From positions 1-5,366 of the forward strand of contig CAMDQP010000078.1 in assembly GCA_945906115.1 (NCBI GenBank): 5,366 nucleotides of DNA, in the 5' to 3' direction. Each line of letters starts with the position of its first letter. Within the stretch, counting starts at the first letter, position 1. The position numbers and the translations under genes are program-made. The notes beneath the pieces were generated by a model, which had not been told where the DNA came from, ran no database searches, and worked only from the letters and a program-made list of their open reading frames with translations. Positions 1 through 5,117 of this stretch are shown here, in pieces. The stretch is from Opitutus sp. GAS368. GTDB taxonomy: Bacteria > Verrucomicrobiota > Verrucomicrobiia > Opitutales > UBA953.

Positions 1-195
1 GCCGTCTTCGGCGACAAGGTCTCTCTGGTGGCCAACTGTGGTCCGGACGCCGTCAAGGCGGGCAAGGCCGCCGGCAAGATCGTCACCGACGCCTGCGGCA
101 AGCTGGGCGGCAAGGGTGGCGGCAAGCCCGACGCCGCGATGGGCGGCGGCACCGACGTCTCCAAGGTCGCCGAGGCTTTGGGTAGTGTTGCGTAA
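1..195 (+). CDS. alaS: Alanyl-tRNA synthetase, C-terminal end (partial)
   Basis: This is the last 64 codons of alanyl-tRNA synthetase, the cytoplasmic enzyme that charges tRNA-Ala with alanine and edits mischarged tRNA; the 5' part lies outside the window. The frame is open from base 1 and ends in TAA at 193-195. The visible part is the end of the C-terminal DHHA1/C-Ala region. The most telling stretch is the glycine-rich LGGKGGGKPDAAMGGGTD at residues 36-53, which matches the family pattern GGKGGGRPDMAQAGG (well known from E. coli AlaRS) followed by a short alanine-rich helix ending in ALGSVA. The Arg of the usual GGGRPD is Lys here and AQAGG is AMGGG, both mild changes. It shows no sign of truncation at the C-terminus. 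A hairpin 25 bp after the stop may end its transcript. Identification rests on this motif alone because so little of the protein is visible. Confidence 0.9.
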   Translation, partial: AVFGDKVSLVANCGPDAVKAGKAAGKIVTDACGKLGGKGGGKPDAAMGGGTDVSKVAEALGSVA

Positions 196-219
196 TAGGG
201 CTGGGGCTGGAGCTAGGGA

Positions 220-243
220 CAGGGCCAGGTAATACTGGCCTTG
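220..243 (+). terminator. Hairpin downstream of alaS, possible terminator without a U-tract
   Basis: Bases 220-228 pair with 235-243 around the six-base loop GTAATA. The core GGCCAG/CTGGCC is perfect and the stem extends outward to nine pairs with one G-U. It begins 25 bp after the alaS stop, where a terminator is expected. It is followed by GGGGAGG and not by a run of T, so it is not a standard intrinsic terminator. It may instead stabilise the 3' end or need a factor for termination. Confidence 0.4.
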
Positions 244-272
244 GGGAGGTATTGGCGGCTGGGAACACAGGC

Positions 273-358
273 ACTCAAGGGGAGACCGGAAACCGGAAAG
301 TTTGCTGCGGACATAAGAAACCCCAGCTAATCATCCGGTCTCCGGTTTCCCTTTGTGT
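273..358. repeat. Long imperfect inverted repeat (hairpin with heptamer arms)
   Basis: Bases 273-297 pair with 334-358 around a loop of 36 bases. The core 280-297 against 334-351 is 18 positions with one A-C mismatch (291/344) and one G-U (284/347); pairs continue outward to 273/358 with one further mismatch (275/356) and one G-U (279/352). Each arm is built from two tandem heptamers: GACCGGA then AACCGGA on the left (284-297), and the same two in swapped order on the right when read on the minus strand (334-347). It could be part of the alaS terminator region, or a dispersed intergenic palindrome of the REP/MITE type. No T-run follows it. Copy number in the genome would decide between these. 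Confidence 0.6.
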
Positions 359-543
359 CTTATAATTCCGCTTCGGGTAGCGGGTGGCGGCCCCAGGTGG
401 CAGGTGGCGGCTAAATCTCCATTCAATCCTCCGTCCTCTGCCATCGACTCAGCCCTCTACCACTTACCCCTATCATTATTATCAATCCCCGCCGCGTGCA
501 CCTCTCATTGCCTCCGGCCCTCGGGCCCTCTATTCCTCGACTC

Positions 544-1248
544 ATGCGCCTCTTCGCCCTTTTTCTCCTGCTCCCCCTGACGCTCGCCGCGCAAAGCGGC
601 AATAACGGCCAAAGCCCGAAGCAGCACGTCCGCATGCAGGTCGACGCCGATCACCTTTCCCTGCCGCTGTCCGTCACCATCAAAGGCAAGGACCGTGCGG
701 CGGTCGACGCCCGCATCGACGCCATCCGCAAGGAGCTTGAGAAGCGTTTCGCCGACCAACCGGGCTGGGAACTGCGCGAAATCTCCGCGGAGTTCGCGCG
801 CGCTGAAGCGAAGTCGTACGTCTCGCGTCCCACCGGCGGCAGCAAACTCTTCGGCGACGATGAAGCCGACCAGGGTGACGTCACCTATGTCGCCAATGCG
901 CGCTGGGAACTCCATACTGAAGCCGACAAAGGACTCAAGGGCCTCGAGGTCCTCCGCTCCAAGGCCGCCGACCTCGTGAAGGCGAAAGATGACAACGAGA
1001 AGCAGGTCATCGGTAATCCGGAGTATGTACTGACCAATCCGCAGGATTACCGCAACGAACTGCTCGACCAGATCAAAAACGACTTCGAAGAAGCCAAGAA
1101 GCATCTACCCGAGGGACAGTGGACGCTCGAGCTCACCGCCCTCGCCGGCCCGGTCAACGTGACATCGCTCGGCGGCAAGCGCTTCGAGGTCAGCCTCACC
1201 TACCGGATGGCCTTCCTCACGCCAAAGCCAGAAAAGGCCACGAAATAA
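544..1248 (+). CDS. Secreted or periplasmic protein of unknown function, possibly SIMPL-like
   Basis: This gene encodes a 234-residue protein that I cannot assign firmly. The start at ATG 544 is chosen because it gives a textbook signal peptide: MRLF, then a hydrophobic run (residues 3-12), then a likely cleavage near LAA/Q at residues 16-17. The in-frame GTG at 496 would add 16 residues that would bury this signal. There is no clear Shine-Dalgarno. The mature protein is charged and soluble-looking, with alternating beta-strand and helix character: VTIKG then a helix at about 52-71; a further helix at about 136-148; PEYVLTNPQDY followed by a long helix at about 165-186; and C-terminal strands ending LTYRMAFL. 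This order resembles SIMPL (DUF541) proteins of bacterial envelopes, but no diagnostic motif is seen, so that is a tentative fold guess. The last 14 codons and the spacer beyond the stop are duplicated at 4981 onwards, which indicates that it once sat directly upstream of nadK. Confidence 0.8.
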   Translation: MRLFALFLLLPLTLAAQSGNNGQSPKQHVRMQVDADHLSLPLSVTIKGKDRAAVDARIDAIRKELEKRFADQPGWELREISAEFARAEAKSYVSRPTGGSKLFGDDEADQGDVTYVANARWELHTEADKGLKGLEVLRSKAADLVKAKDDNEKQVIGNPEYVLTNPQDYRNELLDQIKNDFEEAKKHLPEGQWTLELTALAGPVNVTSLGGKRFEVSLTYRMAFLTPKPEKATK

Positions 1249-1339
1249 TGCCTCCCCGCGCACCCTGCCCCGCTAGTCCTTGCCCATCCCTGAAGGGCGC
1301 CCAGTGTTCATTTATGAGCATCTGCCGCCCGACGCTCGT
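1204..1339 (+). repeat. Left copy of the ~136 bp direct repeat flanking the operon
   Basis: This segment matches 4981-5117 in the same orientation. It covers the final 14 codons and stop of the secreted-protein gene (1204-1248), a 65 bp spacer, and a region matching the first nine codons of nadK (1314-1339). The longest identical runs are 18 bases at 1231-1248 and 15 bases at 1287-1301. The coding tail differs at 5 of 45 positions, and the nadK-start part at 5 of 26; the first part of the spacer (1249-1275) is less similar, and the spacers differ by one base in length. The offset between copies is 3777-3778 bp. Similarity fades beyond 1339. Here the secreted-protein end is the functional half. 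Confidence 0.9.
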
Positions 1340-1364
1340 TTCACCTAGGCGCCAGATTCTCTGA
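1314..1364 (+). pseudogene. Relic of the nadK start, now a 16-codon leader-like ORF
   Basis: ATG at 1314 opens MSICRPTLV, which aligns with MAIRRLTLV at the start of the intact nadK at 5092; the similarity ends at about codon 9 and the frame closes at TGA 1362-1364 after VSPRRQIL. It therefore lacks all catalytic parts and cannot be a kinase. Its stop overlaps the ATG of the next gene as TGATG, so if the relic is still translated, ribosomes could reinitiate on the operon. It is most simply a leftover of the junction duplication; use as a leader peptide is an inference. Confidence 0.7.
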
Positions 1365-2236
1365 TGAAAGCTTTTCCTTTCCTGACCAACTACGTCAACG
1401 AGACCTTTGAAAAGGAGAAGGGACGGTTGGACTACATTTTTCTGCGCCCGATCCTCCAGGTGTCCTATTTCTTCCTGAAGGCTGTCCTGTTCCCGCTCAA
1501 ATTCCTCTTCCACCGTCGCGCCTACGGCTTCGAGGCGCGCTGCATCGACGGCCTACTCGCCTTCGGGATGAAGTACTTCGCCACCGTTGATGCGGTTGAA
1601 ATGATGGTCCGCCACGTACAAATCGAACCGCTCCTCTACCGCCATTTGCTCGGAGAGAAATCCCACGTCGAGGGCGAGCGGCGGAAATTTAATGGTATCG
1701 ATGGCGACTACAACATGGATACCCTGAGCGACATGGTCCGGAATAATCTGACCATCGGCCACGACGAGCTCTCTTACGAACTCGTTGACCGCTTCGACAA
1801 GGAGGCCTTTCTCGCGAGCCTCGACCGTATTCGCCGCCGCCTGCCTGAGGACCACATGCTTTTCAGCAAGCGTGCAATGGAGGCCACCCACCAACACTCC
1901 CTCCAGTGGATTGGCGTGACCAATGTGGTCATCATGATTGTCATGGTCATCACGATCTTCGCCGACCTCCGGACCACCGTAAAGGCGCTGAATTCCTTCG
2001 ACTCCGACTCGGTGCTCCTGTGGGCCATGAAGCATCTCTATGCCCATGATCGCGCGGTCTTGACCGACCTCGATTTCTACCTTCAGGCCGAAAGCAACCG
2101 CGGGCACTTTAGCAGCAGCGTTTTCCTCTCCAGCCCCGGCCTCTATCTCCACAACCATATCGCCTTCGACGAATACGCCTACCGGACCCTGCGCGAGCGT
2201 CCGCCTACCGTTACTGGCGAAATTTTAACATCGTGA
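1364..2236 (+). CDS. Putative membrane-associated protein of unknown function, first gene of the operon
   Basis: I do not recognise this 290-residue protein. It begins at ATG 1364, overlapping the stop of the nadK relic (TGATG), and ends in TGA 2234-2236 inside the GTG start of the next gene. There is no signal peptide. Residues 25-49 are an aromatic- and leucine-rich stretch broken by Arg and Lys, which suggests an amphipathic or membrane-surface helix. Residues 182-202 (from WIGVTNVVIM) form the one clear transmembrane-like segment. The rest looks alpha-helical and rich in His, Glu and Asp, including two ExxH groups (E98/H101 and E173/H176) plus H84, E88, H94, H224 and H228. Such spacing occurs in diiron and ferritin-like proteins, but it is not enough for a metal-enzyme call. 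Its overlap with a ketosynthase-like gene and a flavin monooxygenase-like gene suggests a shared pathway, perhaps as a membrane anchor or an extra redox or lipid-modifying step. Confidence 0.85.
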   Translation: MKAFPFLTNYVNETFEKEKGRLDYIFLRPILQVSYFFLKAVLFPLKFLFHRRAYGFEARCIDGLLAFGMKYFATVDAVEMMVRHVQIEPLLYRHLLGEKSHVEGERRKFNGIDGDYNMDTLSDMVRNNLTIGHDELSYELVDRFDKEAFLASLDRIRRRLPEDHMLFSKRAMEATHQHSLQWIGVTNVVIMIVMVITIFADLRTTVKALNSFDSDSVLLWAMKHLYAHDRAVLTDLDFYLQAESNRGHFSSSVFLSSPGLYLHNHIAFDEYAYRTLRERPPTVTGEILTS

Positions 2237-3312
2237 ACTGCTATATCACCGGAACCGGGTCTTTCCTTCCCGGCGAAGCAGTCCCTAACGAAGCCATCCC
2301 GGACTTCATGGGCGAACTCGACGGCGAAGCTTTGGTCCGACGGAAAATCCTGCGCATGAACGGGATTAAGTCCCGCCACTACGCGCTCGACCGCGCCCAG
2401 CATCCGACCCACGACGTCTATGAAATGGCGGCCCTCGCCGCGGCTCGTTGCCTCGATAACAAGGCGGGCACCTTCACCTATCTTTCGGCCGGCTCCACCA
2501 ACACCCCGATGATTGGACCTGGACTTTCCAGCATCCTCCACGCCCGTCTCGCCCGTCACGGCATCGTCGCCAGTCCCGTTGAGATTAATTCGAACTCCGG
2601 CATCTGCACCTCCTCCGCCCAGGCCCTGGTCAATGCCTTTCGCGCCGTCGCCTCGGGCGATCATCAGGAGGCGCTCTGTATCGGCGTCGAGCAACCCTCG
2701 GATATCTTGAAATCATCGGTCATCCGTCCTCCGGACGATCGGGCGCTCTTCCCCGACAACGAAACCTCCTCGAAATGGTTCATGTCCGTCTTCCTGCGGT
2801 CGATGCTTTCGGACGGTGCCGGTGCCGTCATCCTCCGCAACCAGCCCGCCTCCGATCGAATCTCCTACCGCCTGAACTGGACCTACTCACGTTCCTTTGC
2901 CCATGAAGCCCCGCTTTGCATGAGCCTGGAAAGCCGCAGCCTACTCCTCAGCCAAGACGTCGCCATCCTCGCCAAGCACATGAAGCCCAGCGTGGATCAA
3001 CTCGTCCGCGGAGCGCTCGCGCGTCACGGCGAATCCCTGGCTGAATACCAGATAGTCCTGCCCCACTTGTCCTCGTACTTTTTCAAAGCCTACCTGCTCG
3101 ATGTCTTGAACGAAATGTCGGGGGGCGCCACCGTGCCTCACTGGACAAACCTGGAAAGCGCGGGCAACGCCGGGTCCGCCAGTATTTTCATCATGCTGGA
3201 TGAGTATACCCGCAAACACGCGCCGGCCCACGGCGACAAGGTGATGCTGTTCATCCCGGAGTCGGGCCAATTTAATTTCGTCTTGGTCAGTCTCACCGCT
3301 GTACATCCATGA
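2233..3312 (+). CDS. Beta-ketoacyl-ACP synthase III (FabH)-like condensing enzyme
   Basis: This is a 359-residue thiolase-fold enzyme of the KAS III type, which normally joins an acyl-CoA to a malonyl-carrier through a cysteine thioester. It opens YITGTGSFLPGEAVPN, typical of FabH-like proteins. The catalytic triad is visible: Cys125 in SGICTSSAQAL, His278 in VLPHLSSYF, and Asn312 in GNAGSASIF. The conserved glycine-rich SDGAGAVIL motif is at residues 193-201. It is longer than housekeeping FabH (about 320 residues), and the surroundings of Cys and His differ from the standard AACSGF and PHQAN patterns, so a specialised condensing or acyl-transfer role is more likely than fatty-acid initiation. 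The start is GTG 2233, sharing GTGA with the upstream stop; the end shares ATGA with the next gene. Both 4 bp overlaps point to coupled translation. Substrate and product are unknown, and no carrier protein is encoded nearby. Confidence 0.87.
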   Translation: MNCYITGTGSFLPGEAVPNEAIPDFMGELDGEALVRRKILRMNGIKSRHYALDRAQHPTHDVYEMAALAAARCLDNKAGTFTYLSAGSTNTPMIGPGLSSILHARLARHGIVASPVEINSNSGICTSSAQALVNAFRAVASGDHQEALCIGVEQPSDILKSSVIRPPDDRALFPDNETSSKWFMSVFLRSMLSDGAGAVILRNQPASDRISYRLNWTYSRSFAHEAPLCMSLESRSLLLSQDVAILAKHMKPSVDQLVRGALARHGESLAEYQIVLPHLSSYFFKAYLLDVLNEMSGGATVPHWTNLESAGNAGSASIFIMLDEYTRKHAPAHGDKVMLFIPESGQFNFVLVSLTAVHP

Positions 3313-4922
3313 CCGCGCAGCGCCTCGCCATCATCGGGGCAGGCTGTAGCGGCTTGGTGACCTTGAAGCTGGCCCGTGAACGCCTTCCTGACTGGGAGAT
3401 CGTCTGCTTTGAAAAAGGGGGCACCACGGTGGGCCGCTGGGGTAACCCCTATCCGAACTTCGTCTCGACCTCGACGAAGTACACCACGCAATTTGCCTGC
3501 CATCGAAAATGGGATTCGAGTTCCGATCCCGCGCAACGTCAGGCCAAAGGCGACTTTTTCCTCAACGATGAGTTTGGCCGCTACCTGTTAGACTTTGTCG
3601 CAACCCATCACCTGGCCCCGCATATCCGCCTCCACACTACCATCCGGCGCATCGCGAAAGATCCGCAGGGCTGGCGGCTATGGATTGACGACGGCGCCGC
3701 GCGCGAGGAGGTCTTCGACCGGCTAGTCATCTGCACGGGCCTCCACGACAAAGTGAAAGCCCTCGAAACCAGCATCCCCCATCTCACGCCCTTTAGTCCC
3801 TTGCCCGAGAAAAAGACCGTCGTCGTCTACGGCGGGGGTGAATCGGCAGCCGACTTTGCCCACCGACTCGCCGCTCCACACCTCGGCAACCGCGTCTTTC
3901 TCTCGCTCAAGACAGGTATCCGCGTCAGCCCGCGTTATCACCCTATCCGCGGCGTCCCCTCCGACTTTCTCCGCAACCGACTGCTGCTCTCCATCCACCC
4001 CGACCTCCGGAACCTGTTCGGCCAAAAATTCGTCGAAGCCCGGATTCGGCATCAGCGGAAATTTGAAAAGTTCTTTGGTAGACCTTCGACAGGCCCCGCG
4101 CCCGACGCCGCCTTTCTCGCCAAGCGCAGTCATTGGGACGCCAAACTCACTGCCCGCGCCAAGGACGAGCTTTTCAACGTGTTCCATACCAAGAGCGACG
4201 GCTTCCTCGACGCTGTCGCGGCGGGTCGGATCGAGATCATCGGACCGCCTTGCGACGAAAGCCATCACCGCTTCCACGACTTCGACCAGACGACGAAGCT
4301 CGAAGTCACCCCTGACCTCATCTGCCCGATGATCGGCTTTAGCTCCGGCCTGTCCGAATTATCGGGCGGCGAAATCCTCATCAGTGATTTCCACCTCGGC
4401 AGCCTCCACGCGCGCCACGACGACCTGTTCCTCGTTGGCTTCGCGCGGCCGATTATCGGCAACATCCCGACGATGAGCGAAATGCAGGCGAAGCTGGTCA
4501 CCGGCATCCTCGCTGGCCGCTTCCAACGGCCCGCAGATCTCGCCGACATCCATGCAGTAGGCCGGGCGAAATTGCGACGCATGTTCCCCACGCTCAATAC
4601 CGAGACCATCCACCCGGTGGAGATGATTCCTTACTGCGACCAGCTCGCGCTCCTCATGGGTAGCCTGCCCACCCTGAGAAGGGTCGGCTCCTTCCGTCGC
4701 TGGCTAAAGATCCAACTCGCGCCCGTCTCGACCCTCCAATACGTTGACGAGGATTTCGACCCCAAGGAGATGGATGAGCAAGTCGTCCATAGCCCTGCCC
4801 TCATCACTGGGATACTGGTTCTCATCAAGTTGTTGCTCGATATACCCTATAAGCTGCTGAAAGGGCGGGGAGACCGGATGATGAGGCCCACTTCGCTTCC
4901 CCTGACCGCGAGTCGGCCTTAG
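3309..4922 (+). CDS. Flavin-containing monooxygenase-like FAD/NAD(P)-dependent oxidoreductase
   Basis: This 537-residue protein has the two dinucleotide-binding folds of flavin-containing monooxygenases, which use NADPH and O2 to oxygenate N, S or carbonyl groups. The FAD site is IIGAGCSGL at residues 8-16, with Glu35 ending the second strand and the family-typical VGRW at 41-44. LVICTGLH (139-146) is the conserved strand before the second domain. The NADPH fold is VVVYGGGESAAD at 171-182. The C-terminal FMO-like part includes VGFARPIIGNIPTMSEMQA (376-394). The signature FxGxxxH expected just before the second fold is not seen; residues 158-170 read HLTPFSPLPEKKT, so true monooxygenase activity is not assured. 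A hydrophobic stretch at 497-517 followed by a basic KGRGDR suggests membrane attachment at the C-terminus. It starts at ATG 3309, overlapping the ketosynthase stop. It probably oxidises the condensation product or a related acyl compound, which is an inference from the operon. Confidence 0.87.
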   Translation: MTAQRLAIIGAGCSGLVTLKLARERLPDWEIVCFEKGGTTVGRWGNPYPNFVSTSTKYTTQFACHRKWDSSSDPAQRQAKGDFFLNDEFGRYLLDFVATHHLAPHIRLHTTIRRIAKDPQGWRLWIDDGAAREEVFDRLVICTGLHDKVKALETSIPHLTPFSPLPEKKTVVVYGGGESAADFAHRLAAPHLGNRVFLSLKTGIRVSPRYHPIRGVPSDFLRNRLLLSIHPDLRNLFGQKFVEARIRHQRKFEKFFGRPSTGPAPDAAFLAKRSHWDAKLTARAKDELFNVFHTKSDGFLDAVAAGRIEIIGPPCDESHHRFHDFDQTTKLEVTPDLICPMIGFSSGLSELSGGEILISDFHLGSLHARHDDLFLVGFARPIIGNIPTMSEMQAKLVTGILAGRFQRPADLADIHAVGRAKLRRMFPTLNTETIHPVEMIPYCDQLALLMGSLPTLRRVGSFRRWLKIQLAPVSTLQYVDEDFDPKEMDEQVVHSPALITGILVLIKLLLDIPYKLLKGRGDRMMRPTSLPLTASRP

Positions 4923-4971
4923 CTTCACTCTGGCGCACCTCGATAGCGCTCATCTATCCCCCGTCTGACCG

Positions 4972-5025
4972 ATGTCCTTTCGGATGGCTTTCCTCACGTT
5001 GAAGCCGGAAAAGGCCACGAAATAA
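4972..5025 (+). pseudogene. Relic of the 3' end of the secreted-protein gene
   Basis: Codons 4981-5025 read RMAFLTLKPEKATK and stop, matching the true C-terminus RMAFLTPKPEKATK at 1204-1248 with one residue changed (P to L). Two of the five base differences are silent and the other three fall in that one codon. An ATG at 4972 makes a 17-codon frame, but the codons before 4981 no longer align well with the parent gene. It has no signal peptide and no folded domain, so it is a remnant and not a gene. Confidence 0.75.
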
Positions 5026-5117
5026 GGCTTTTCGCCGCCGACCTCCCCGGCTTGTCCTTGCCCTTCCCTGAAGGGCGCCTAGTCGTCATTCATGGCCATC
5101 CGCCGCCTCACGCTCGT
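4981..5117 (+). repeat. Right copy of the ~136 bp direct repeat flanking the operon
   Basis: This is the partner of 1204-1339 in the same orientation. It contains the dead tail of the secreted-protein gene (4981-5025), a 66 bp spacer, and the working start of nadK from 5092. Upstream of 4981 the match to the left copy stops, which marks the cassette's right boundary; beyond 5117 the left copy diverges while nadK continues. The 58 bp between the oxidoreductase stop and this repeat show no gene or strong hairpin. Confidence 0.9.
5060..5076 (+). other. Small hairpin in the repeat spacer, upstream of nadK
   Basis: GCCCTT (5060-5065) pairs perfectly with AAGGGC (5071-5076) around CCCTG. It lies 15 bp before the nadK ATG. 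The left copy has the same element at 1282-1298 with one mismatch (GCCCAT). It falls in the best-conserved part of the spacer, so it may have been a terminator-like or translation-control element at the original gene junction. No T-run follows. Confidence 0.4.

Larger units (their letters stand above)
196..543. other. Intergenic region between alaS and the secreted-protein gene
   Basis: This 348 bp stretch has no convincing gene. It begins G-rich, with short GGCTGG-type repeats at 199-210, then holds a compact hairpin at 220-243 and a long imperfect inverted repeat at 273-358 (both listed separately). A second G-rich patch at about 374-409 contains GGTGGCGG twice. From about 412 to 490 the sequence changes to a C/T-rich, G-poor composition with an AT-rich patch at 471-486, which is where a promoter for the secreted-protein gene would be expected; no consensus -35/-10 pair is clear. 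A TATAAT hexamer sits at 361-366, just after the inverted repeat, but without a recognisable -35. Short frames here look like chance ORFs. Confidence 0.7.
1340..4980 (+). other. Inserted three-gene cassette between the direct repeats
   Basis: The unique sequence between the two repeat copies carries the complete operon of three genes and very little else: 24 bp before the first start and 58 bp after the last stop. No integrase, transposase, tRNA gene or terminal inverted repeat is visible, so it is not a self-mobile element as far as this window shows. The bracketing repeat of the secreted-protein/nadK junction shows that it was added there by some recombination event. The divergence of the repeats means the event is either old or involved DNA from a related lineage. 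By eye the middle of the cassette is somewhat less GC-rich than the nadK and alaS ends. Confidence 0.6.

Noticed and set aside
361..366. TATAAT hexamer as a -10 promoter box
   Set aside because: No acceptable -35 is present 16-18 bp upstream; that position falls inside the right arm of the inverted repeat. It is also about 180 bp from the next start codon. It is noted only in the intergenic entry.
516..527. GGCCC-TC-GGGCC palindrome as a regulatory hairpin
   Set aside because: The stem is only five pairs with a two-base loop that RNA cannot close without losing pairs, and such palindromes are common by chance in GC-rich DNA.
496..543. GTG at 496 as the start of the secreted-protein gene
   Set aside because: It would add 16 residues ahead of a clear signal peptide that begins at ATG 544, and no ribosome binding site supports it.
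505..1104. 199-residue minus-strand frame opposite the secreted-protein gene
   Set aside because: It is a shadow of the plus-strand gene in GC-rich DNA: it has no recognisable motif, and the plus-strand frame has a signal peptide and a duplicated, selected-looking C-terminus.
1553..2158. 201-residue minus-strand frame opposite the first operon gene
   Set aside because: It is a mirror frame of a gene locked into the operon by 4 bp overlaps; its composition is low in complexity and it has no motif.
3723..4277. 184-residue minus-strand frame opposite the oxidoreductase gene
   Set aside because: It lies inside a region whose plus-strand frame has clear FAD and NADPH motifs; the reverse frame has none.
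1340..4980. Classical transposon or integron cassette
   Set aside because: No transposase, integrase, terminal inverted repeats or attC-like site is visible at the edges, and the flanking duplication of ~136 bp is much longer than a transposon target-site duplication.
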